Shown: piece after piece, positions 7,039 through 11,468 of the stretch | How positions within the stretch are numbered: the stretch's first letter is position 1 | Layout: each line of letters begins with the position of its first letter | From: Bdellovibrionales bacterium | Lineage (GTDB): Bacteria; Bdellovibrionota; Bdellovibrionia; Bdellovibrionales; JAMPXM01 | Length of the DNA: 11,468 nt | Assembly: GCA_005793615.1 (NCBI GenBank) | Contig: SXRI01000335.1 | Span: 1 to 11,468 of the forward strand | Direction: 5' to 3' | Translations under genes and position numbers: made by a program | The notes under the pieces: generated by a model | What the model was told of the DNA's origin: nothing | What the model saw: the letters and a program-made list of their open reading frames with translations, nothing else | The model's database searches: none

Positions 7039-7887
7039 ATGGCCAACAAATCGCTCAATCGTGAAATCAGCGTTCGTCGCCTCGGTGTCGAGGAAACCTT
7101 TCTTGAGGACGCCTATCATCGCATGTTGCGTTGGGGATGGTGGCGCTTTTTCGCGATTGTCCTTTTGGTTTATCTTTCGATCGACATGGTCTTCGCAATT
7201 TTATTTTTTATCGCTCCTGGGTCAGTTGCGAACATTGCTCCCGGTGACTTTGTTTCGGCCTTCGCGTTCAGCGTTCAGACCATGGCAACAATCGGCTATG
7301 GCTTTATGTATCCGGTGACACCCTATGCCCACCTTCTGGTGACGATTGAGTCTGCCGTTGGCCTTTTTGCTACCGCCCTACTCACCGGATTGGTTTTTGC
7401 GAAGTTTGCGCGACCATCTGCCAGAGTGGAGTTCTCCAACAAGATTCTCTGGACCAAGGTCAACGGTGCGAGCGCTTTAACTCTTCGCCTGGGTAATGTA
7501 CGAACTAACCAGGTTTATGAAGGCCGCGCGCAGATGACACTTTTGCGCGACGAAGTTTCCAGCGAAGGCGAGCGTTTACGTCGACTCGTTGACCTCAAGA
7601 TGATGCGCACACAGACACCGCTTTTTGCACTCTCTTGGACTTTGTTTCATATCATCGATTCCACAAGTCCCTTCCATAATATGACGATCGAGGAACTTCA
7701 TAATACTAATTGGGAGGTGGTAGTTACTTTCACCGGACTAGATCAAGACGTTGGCCAAACCATCGTCACTCATGCGATCTACAACTCGCAAATGATCGTC
7801 GCTGGCAGAAAATTTGCTGACATGATTCATCTCAACGACAATGTGCGCACGATCGACTTCTCAAAACTCCACGACATCGAAAACTAG
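7039..7887 (+). CDS. Inward-rectifier-type K+ channel (KirBac family)
   Basis: This is a 282-residue inner-membrane potassium channel subunit, expected to work as a tetramer. An amphipathic slide region (about residues 20-36, DAYHRMLRWGWWRFF) leads into TM1 (about 37-59). The pore helix and selectivity filter TIGYG (84-88) follow, then TM2 (about 97-121) ending in the family signature FAKFARPSARVEFS. The rest is the cytoplasmic immunoglobulin-like domain with the typical LRLGNVRTNQVYEGRAQ block. The position that carries the rectification aspartate in strongly rectifying animal channels is Thr112 by my alignment, so strong rectification is not expected. There is no obvious Shine-Dalgarno site; the start codon is overlapped by a perfect TGACGTCA palindrome (7032-7039). 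The length is slightly short for the bacterial family but all hallmarks are present. Transcription may be shared with the upstream lipoprotein gene. Physiological role here is unknown. Confidence 0.93.
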   Translation: MANKSLNREISVRRLGVEETFLEDAYHRMLRWGWWRFFAIVLLVYLSIDMVFAILFFIAPGSVANIAPGDFVSAFAFSVQTMATIGYGFMYPVTPYAHLLVTIESAVGLFATALLTGLVFAKFARPSARVEFSNKILWTKVNGASALTLRLGNVRTNQVYEGRAQMTLLRDEVSSEGERLRRLVDLKMMRTQTPLFALSWTLFHIIDSTSPFHNMTIEELHNTNWEVVVTFTGLDQDVGQTIVTHAIYNSQMIVAGRKFADMIHLNDNVRTIDFSKLHDIEN

Positions 7888-7891
7888 TGAT

Positions 7892-7912
7892 GCCGGCAAT
7901 CTTCAGGCCGGC
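7892..7912. terminator. Shared hairpin between Kir and ahpF genes
   Basis: GCCGGC at 7892-7897 and again at 7907-7912 form a 6-bp all-GC stem around a 9-base loop in the 15-bp gap between two convergent genes, running into the last codons of ahpF. On the minus side only a short TTTT follows about ten bases later; on the plus side no T-run follows. It is a plausible but weak bidirectional terminator. Confidence 0.4.
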
Positions 7913-9465
7913 GCATGCATCCGATCTTCGAAGGCAGTGAGCGCGACCTTGGCGCCATCCCCCATGGCGATCACGATCTGCTTAAAGGGAATTGTGGTCA
8001 CATCTCCAGCGGCATAAATACCCGACACCGAAGTTCGGCCTTTGCCATCCACCTTGATCTCACCCATAGGCGTAAGGTCAACGACACCTTTCAAGAACTG
8101 GCTATTCGGCAAAAGACCGATCTGTACAAAGACACCATCAAGATTGATCGTATGAGTCTTTTCAGTGGCTCGATCTTGATATTCGAGCCCCGTGACCTTT
8201 TTTCCATCACTGATAACTTGCGTGGTCTTTGCTTGCAAAACTATCGAGGTATTGGGAAGTGCCTTGAGCTTCTCAATCAGAACGTTGTCGGCTTTCAATT
8301 TGTCGGCAAACTCCAGCAAAGTCACCTCGGTCGCGATACCAGCCAGATCTATCGCCGCCTCCACTCCCGAATTACCGCCGCCAACGACAGCGACTTTTTT
8401 ACCTTTGTAAAAGGGACCATCGCAATGGGCACAGAAAGCCACCCCCTGACCGATGTTCTCCTTCTCTCCGGGAATTCCGAGCTCACGCCACTTCGCGCCA
8501 GTCGCGACGATCACAGCCTTTGCGTCAAGGAACTCACCGCTCTCGAGTTGGATTCGTTTAACACTATCGCCGCTGATCTCGCGCACCCGGCGGTGTTCGA
8601 ATGTGCTGACGGGATAACTCGAAATATGTCGATTCAATTCCGCCGCGAGTTTAGTACCTTCGGTATAAGGCACAGAGATCATATTCTCGATGCCTTTGGT
8701 CTCTTGCAACTGCCCGCCCAATCGCTCGGCGATCAACGCGGTTTTAAGCCCTTTGCGAACACTATAGATAGCCGCTGAGGCGCCAGCCGGCCCGCCGCCA
8801 ATGACCGCGACATCAAAAGTCCCTAGGTTCTCTGTTTTCAGACCTTCGCCAGTCTTACCAAACACAGATTCAAGTTTCGCCAGAAGATCCAGTAAATTGA
8901 TTTTGCCCGAGTGAATGAGTTTACCGTCTGCGATCACGCTCGGCACGCCTTGAATTCCGAGTGACTCAACCTCGCTCTGCGCGTAGGCACCATCAACCAT
9001 TTCGTGCTGAAAGTCCGGATGCACCGTTGTCATCAGATTCAATGCCTGCACCACTTCAGGACAGTTCTCACAAGACAATGAGATAAATGTTTTGAGTCGA
9101 ATGGGCCCTTTAAGGCCGCGAATACGACCGATGATACCGGCATCCGGCTGCTTGCCTTTACCATCGCTATAGAGAATCGAAAGTACGAGCGAAGAAAACT
9201 CATGGCCGCCGGGAATTCCAAGAAAAGAGATCCCGTTAGGTTTACCTTGATAGACGATCTCGAAGAACGGCGCTTTGGCAGTCACCGCGGACTCCTCAAC
9301 ACGTATTTTATCGGAGGAGCGAGCGAGATCGCCGAGTAACTCCATTAACTCTTCACGTGCCCCATTTTGGTCAGCACTCTCTACACGGTGAACGCGAAGA
9401 GTGACCGGTTGATCCAGCTTCGAAAAAACTTCTCTTAGTTGTTCGATAACGGCTGTGTCCAACAT
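7903..9465 (-). CDS. ahpF: Alkyl hydroperoxide reductase subunit F
   Basis: This is an NADH-dependent flavoprotein disulfide reductase that passes electrons to AhpC. The chosen start gives 520 residues, the usual length, and the opening MLDTAVIEQL resembles known AhpF proteins. The N-terminal thioredoxin-like double domain carries CENC (C132, C135), the pair that reduces AhpC. The FAD-binding loop is VIGGGPAG (221-228), the central redox pair is CAHC (C345, C348), the NAD-binding loop is GGGNSG (362-367), and the second FAD block is GIYAAGDVTTIPFKQI (482-497). All catalytic residues are present. A longer frame begins at 9528, but its first 21 residues are basic and unlike the family, and a strong Shine-Dalgarno site sits before 9465. 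It lies 40 bases after ahpC on the same strand and is almost certainly cotranscribed. The product is cytoplasmic. Confidence 0.97.
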   Translation of the reverse strand: MLDTAVIEQLREVFSKLDQPVTLRVHRVESADQNGAREELMELLGDLARSSDKIRVEESAVTAKAPFFEIVYQGKPNGISFLGIPGGHEFSSLVLSILYSDGKGKQPDAGIIGRIRGLKGPIRLKTFISLSCENCPEVVQALNLMTTVHPDFQHEMVDGAYAQSEVESLGIQGVPSVIADGKLIHSGKINLLDLLAKLESVFGKTGEGLKTENLGTFDVAVIGGGPAGASAAIYSVRKGLKTALIAERLGGQLQETKGIENMISVPYTEGTKLAAELNRHISSYPVSTFEHRRVREISGDSVKRIQLESGEFLDAKAVIVATGAKWRELGIPGEKENIGQGVAFCAHCDGPFYKGKKVAVVGGGNSGVEAAIDLAGIATEVTLLEFADKLKADNVLIEKLKALPNTSIVLQAKTTQVISDGKKVTGLEYQDRATEKTHTINLDGVFVQIGLLPNSQFLKGVVDLTPMGEIKVDGKGRTSVSGIYAAGDVTTIPFKQIVIAMGDGAKVALTAFEDRMHAPA

Positions 9466-9470
9466 AAAGT

Positions 9471-9476
9471 CCTCCC
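9471..9476 (-). promoter_or_regulatory. Ribosome binding site that fixes the ahpF start
   Basis: Read on the minus strand, GGGAGGA ends four to five bases before the ATG at 9463-9465. It supports this start over the longer in-frame ATG at 9526-9528, which would lie inside the end of ahpC. Confidence 0.8.
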
Positions 9477-9505
9477 CTTCGCGTTTCCTCTGAGTGCGCT
9501 TCGCC

Positions 9506-10072
9506 TTAGATTTTGCCGACGAGATCAAGTCCCGGCTTCAAAGTCTTCTCGCCCGGACGCCATTTAGCGGGGCAAACTTCCGCTGGGTGCGAGGCCACGA
9601 ATTGTGCCGCCTGTGTTTTACGCAAAAGTTCATCGGCATTACGGCCAATACCATTGTCGTTCACTTCCGCGATTTTGATTCGACCCTCGGGATCAATCAG
9701 GAACGTGCCACGATAAGCAAGACCAGCTTCTTCGATATAAACACCGAATGATTTGCTCAAGTGACCGGTGGGGTCAGCAAGCATCGGATATTTAATTTTT
9801 TTAATGGTCTCCGAAGTATCGTGCCATGCCTTGTGCGTGAAGTGGGTGTCAGTGCTGACCGCGTACACTTCAACGCCGATTTTTTGGAAAGCTTCGTATT
9901 TATCAGCCATGTCACCAAGCTCAGTCGGGCAAACAAAAGTGAAGTCGGCCGGATAGAAAAAGAAGACCGACCATTTTCCTCTCAGGTCGTTCTGGGTCAC
10001 GGTCTTGAACGCACCGTTAGCATAAGCTTCTACTTTGAAATCTGGCACCTTGGTATTGATCAATGTTGTCAT
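9506..10072 (-). CDS. ahpC: Alkyl hydroperoxide reductase subunit C (2-Cys peroxiredoxin)
   Basis: The enzyme reduces hydrogen peroxide and organic peroxides in the cytoplasm. The protein has 188 residues, as usual for AhpC. The peroxidatic cysteine is C48 in FYPADFTFVCPTEL, and the resolving cysteine is C167 in HPAEVCPAKW near the C-terminus, the typical 2-Cys arrangement. The central peroxiredoxin blocks (VYAVSTDTHFTHKAWH, YRGTFLIDPEGRIK and the GRNADELLR region) are all intact. The start is strongly supported by AAGGAGG (10081-10087 on the minus strand), eight bases before the ATG. It is the first gene of the ahpC-ahpF operon. The upstream region has a -10-like box, tandem 11-bp repeats and an OxyR-type half operator, which suggests peroxide-responsive control. 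Confidence 0.98.
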   Translation of the reverse strand: MTTLINTKVPDFKVEAYANGAFKTVTQNDLRGKWSVFFFYPADFTFVCPTELGDMADKYEAFQKIGVEVYAVSTDTHFTHKAWHDTSETIKKIKYPMLADPTGHLSKSFGVYIEEAGLAYRGTFLIDPEGRIKIAEVNDNGIGRNADELLRKTQAAQFVASHPAEVCPAKWRPGEKTLKPGLDLVGKI

Positions 10073-10099
10073 AATGATGACCTCCTTATTATTGGTTTC

Positions 10100-10105
10100 A
10101 TTATC
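10100..10105 (-). promoter_or_regulatory. Proximal -10 box of ahpCF
   Basis: GATAAT on the minus strand matches the -10 consensus at five of six positions, about 28 bases before the ahpC start. At 17 bases upstream the -35 position reads AGTAAG, which is poor and lies inside the tandem repeats. The promoter would therefore be expected to need an activator bound at those repeats. Confidence 0.45.
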
Positions 10106-10112
10106 TGACTCT

Positions 10113-10145
10113 TTACTTAGGACTTACTTAGGACTTACTTAGTAC
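10113..10145. repeat. Three tandem 11-bp repeats upstream of ahpC
   Basis: TTACTTAGGAC is repeated at 10113-10123 and 10124-10134 without change, and at 10135-10145 with one change (G to T at the ninth base). The period is about one helical turn, so identical contacts would repeat on one face of the DNA. The array covers the -35 position of the proximal ahpCF promoter. It may be a set of operator half-sites or a simple tandem duplication. Confidence 0.75.
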
Positions 10146-10178
10146 ACAATCGCCCAATTCCCATGAAAGATGAAATCG

Positions 10179-10210
10179 ATTATTTATTACTTCTAATAGA
10201 TTTTATCTAT
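10179..10210 (-). promoter_or_regulatory. OxyR-type half operator with distal ahpCF promoter
   Basis: ATAG, seven bases, then CTAT (10196-10210) matches every defined position of the ATAGnTnnnAnCTAT half operator recognised by OxyR. Read toward ahpC, AATAAT (10184 down to 10179) is a five-of-six -10 match, with the operator covering the place of a -35 box. This is the arrangement expected for an OxyR-activated promoter, giving a leader of about 100 bases. No good second half operator was found at the usual seven-base spacing on either side. Confidence 0.45.
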
Positions 10211-10219
10211 CATTGAAAG

Positions 10220-10352
10220 CAGTGCTGGAACTCCTACAGGCGAAAGGCTCGCGCAATTGCTTCGATAATTCAAGCGTTTGAATCAATTGGAGTTTTCGTC
10301 GACTACCAACGAGACGAACTGTCGCCATATAAACTGAACGACGCCAGCACTG
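10220..10352 (+). other. Candidate structured leader before the ABC operon
   Basis: Four compatible stems can be drawn: a closing stem CAGTGCTGG (10220-10228) with CCAGCACTG (10344-10352); GGCGA (10239-10243) with TCGCC (10322-10326); a hairpin CAATTG/CAATTG (10254-10259, 10284-10289) with inner TTCAA/TTGAA (10269-10273, 10278-10282); and TTCGTC/GACGAA (10295-10300, 10313-10318). The result is a branched fold of about 133 bases ending 41 bases before the ABC start codon. No known riboswitch family is recognised and no T-run follows. A -10-like TATAAA lies inside it (10328-10333), so it may be promoter DNA instead. The strand is assumed from the downstream gene. Confidence 0.25.
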
Positions 10353-10393
10353 TTATTGTCAGGGCTCGGTTGGTTTGATATGGTGAGTCACTT

Positions 10394-11401
10394 ATGATCC
10401 AAGTTGAAAATCTCAAAAAGTCGTTTCGCGTTCATAAAAAACAAGCTGGCCTCAAAGGCTCCCTACGCGGTTTGATCAATCGGCAGTGGGAAGAAAAACA
10501 CGCACTCAAAGGTGTTTCCCTAAAAGTTTCGGCGGGTGAAATCGTAGGTCTCGTGGGTGCCAATGGCGCCGGTAAAACAACACTGGTGAAACTTCTCGCC
10601 GGCATTGTACATCCGAGTTCGGGGAGTGCTGCGGTTCTCGGGCACACGCCGTGGAAGCGTCACAATGATTTTCGTCAGCAGATCGCTCTGATCATGGGGC
10701 AGAAAGCGCAGCTGTGGTGGGATCTTCCTGCTGCGGATTGCTTTATTCTTCTGCGTGAGATCTACCGCCTGCCGGAGAGTCAATACCGCCACAGCCTCGA
10801 CCAACTTACCTCGGCCCTTGGATTTGAGAAACAACTCAACACACCAATTCGCCGCCTTAGTCTCGGTGAACGAATGAAAATGGAGCTGATCGCAGCATTG
10901 CTTCATCAACCCAAAGTAGTTTTCCTCGATGAGCCGACCATCGGGCTAGATTTGAACGCCCAGCGGGCGATTCGCGAATTTCTTCTCAGCTATCGACAGG
11001 AACATCAACCGGCGATGATCTTGACCTCGCACTACATGGAGGATATCGAACGCCTTTGTGAACGCATTGTGATTATTCGGGAAGGCGAGTTTGTCTACGA
11101 TGGCGGGCTCAACAGAGTTCTCAGTCAGTACGCCGGCCATAAAGTCATCACCGCCGAACTCAGTGAGACCCCCAACGAGAGTCTGAAACAAATTCCCGCT
11201 GACCTCGGGGAGATTTTGTCGGTCTCACCCAGCGAGGTGAAAATCAAAGTACCACGGAACAAGGTCGCTGAAGCCGCGAGCGCGGTTCTGCGCTTGCTCC
11301 CGGTTGTGGATTTGAAGATCGACGAAGAAGACATCTCCGATATCATTGCCCGGCTGTTAGAGCCAAAGAACCGACAAGAGCCCCCCCAGGAAAATTTATG
11401 A
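10394..11401 (+). CDS. ABC-2 type transporter ATP-binding protein
   Basis: This 335-residue ATPase drives an export-type ABC transporter at the inner face of the cytoplasmic membrane. It has Walker A GANGAGKT (55-62), Q-loop MGQKAQLWWDLPAAD (Q103), signature LSLGE (155-159), Walker B VVFLDEPT (D179, catalytic E180) and H-loop TSHYMED (H213). The QKAQLWWDLP block is characteristic of the uncharacterised NatA-like ATPases of the COG4586 type, which pair with two DUF990-type permeases. About 100 residues follow the nucleotide-binding domain, as in that group, ending in a charged tail. The stop overlaps the next start in an ATGA, showing translational coupling with the permease gene. The substrate cannot be told from the sequence. 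Confidence 0.95.
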   Translation: MIQVENLKKSFRVHKKQAGLKGSLRGLINRQWEEKHALKGVSLKVSAGEIVGLVGANGAGKTTLVKLLAGIVHPSSGSAAVLGHTPWKRHNDFRQQIALIMGQKAQLWWDLPAADCFILLREIYRLPESQYRHSLDQLTSALGFEKQLNTPIRRLSLGERMKMELIAALLHQPKVVFLDEPTIGLDLNAQRAIREFLLSYRQEHQPAMILTSHYMEDIERLCERIVIIREGEFVYDGGLNRVLSQYAGHKVITAELSETPNESLKQIPADLGEILSVSPSEVKIKVPRNKVAEAASAVLRLLPVVDLKIDEEDISDIIARLLEPKNRQEPPQENL

Positions 11402-11468
11402 TTCAATTTCGCTGGGTTCCCTATGTGCTCGGCATCGAGCTCAAGAAAGCATTCAGCTCTCGCCTGAA
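11398..11468 (+). CDS. N-terminus of the partner ABC permease
   Basis: ATG at 11398 overlaps the ATPase stop by four bases, and AGGA (11388-11391) provides a ribosome site. Twenty-three codons are visible before the window ends: MIQFRWVPYVLG, then IELKKAFSSRL. A short cytoplasmic helix with the ELKKAFSSRL pattern is typical for the start of ABC-2 permeases that follow this type of ATPase. No membrane segment is reached, so the call rests on position, coupling and this short similarity. Confidence 0.7.
   Translation, partial: MIQFRWVPYVLGIELKKAFSSRL

Larger units (their letters stand above)
10163..10378 (+). other. Possible stop-interrupted small reading frame
   Basis: From ATG 10163 the frame reads MKDEIDYLLLLIDFIYH, meets TGA at 10214-10216, then stays open for 53 more codons to TGA 10376-10378. 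The second part begins KQCWNSYRRKARAIAS and ends TVIVRARLV, 15 bases before the ABC gene. There is no Shine-Dalgarno site before 10163 and no ATG or GTG after the internal stop. It could be a decayed small gene, but 53 open codons can arise by chance and the first part overlaps the OxyR-like site. Confidence 0.15.
10073..10393. other. Divergent intergenic region, ahpC to ABC operon
   Basis: These 321 bases separate two divergent operons and hold no convincing gene. The ahpC-proximal half (to about 10210) is AT-rich and carries the ribosome site, the -10 box, three 11-bp repeats and the OxyR-type site. The other half is closer to average composition and carries the inverted repeats described as a possible folded leader. 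GGTGAG (10382-10387) is a modest ribosome site for the ABC gene. A clear -35/-10 pair for the plus-strand operon was not found. Confidence 0.6.

Noticed and set aside
7915..8778. A 287-codon open frame on the plus strand, antisense to ahpF
   Set aside because: The minus strand encodes a full-length AhpF with all motifs; the antisense product has no recognisable domain or ribosome site and is a by-product of AhpF codon use.
9466..9528. Longer AhpF with 21 extra N-terminal residues
   Set aside because: The extra residues are basic and unlike the family, they overlap ahpC, and a strong ribosome site sits directly before the ATG at 9463-9465.
10113..10145. Short CRISPR array
   Set aside because: The 11-bp units are directly adjacent with no spacers and are far too short for CRISPR repeats.
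10191..10205. PerR box upstream of ahpC
   Set aside because: The left half matches well but the right half matches the 7-1-7 consensus at only three of seven positions, whereas the OxyR-type pattern fits fully.
10250..10308. tRNA-like segment, with GTTTGAATC and a later ACCA
   Set aside because: There is no acceptor stem, D-arm or anticodon arm in cloverleaf register, and the T-loop sequence is not standard.

Overview
The window looks like the chromosome of a Gram-negative bacterium, with about 50% GC by eye and tightly packed genes on both strands. Many products carry export signals: two signal peptides, two lipoprotein signals and one signal-bearing murein hydrolase. A lipoprotein-anchored VWA protein, a large HExxH lipoprotein, a GH103 lytic transglycosylase, a KirBac-type channel and an AhpC/AhpF pair together suggest Bdellovibrionota or a related predatory/Oligoflexia-like lineage. 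That placement is inference only, because no rRNA or other marker gene is present. No tRNA, rRNA, CRISPR array, phage gene or transposase was seen.

Layout. 1-291 (+) is the 3' end of an unrecognised gene, and it converges on 379-783 (-), a small secreted four-cysteine protein. 959-2488 (+) encodes an unrecognised exported 509-residue protein and ends at a convincing intrinsic terminator (2494-2525). The gap before the next gene holds a 13-bp direct repeat and a near-consensus sigma-54 element. 2702-3823 (+) is a VWA-domain lipoprotein whose 3' end overlaps, tail to tail by 23 bp, an MltB-like lytic transglycosylase (3801-4742, -). A dyad-rich, AT-rich divergent spacer (4743-5019) precedes 5020-6948 (+), a 642-residue lipoprotein with the motif set of neprilysin-type (M13) zinc peptidases and an unusually long insert between zinc-ligand motifs. 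7039-7887 (+) is an inward-rectifier-type K+ channel. It converges on the peroxide-detoxification operon ahpC-ahpF (10072 down to 7903, -). The operon's upstream region has three tandem 11-bp repeats and a sequence matching one half of the OxyR operator. 10394-11401 (+) is an ABC exporter ATPase overlapping by ATGA the start of its membrane partner (11398 to window end). A potentially folded leader, or a stop-interrupted small reading frame, lies before it.

How the genes work together. AhpC reduces peroxides and AhpF re-reduces AhpC with NADH; gene order, spacing and Shine-Dalgarno sequences support one operon. The ABC ATPase and the downstream permease form one transporter operon. The VWA lipoprotein, lytic transglycosylase and peptidase lipoprotein all act at the cell envelope, but nothing here shows that they share a pathway. 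The most interesting signals are the divergent M13-like lipoprotein, the layered ahpCF control region, the sigma-54-like arrangement before the VWA gene, and the possible structured RNA before the ABC operon.
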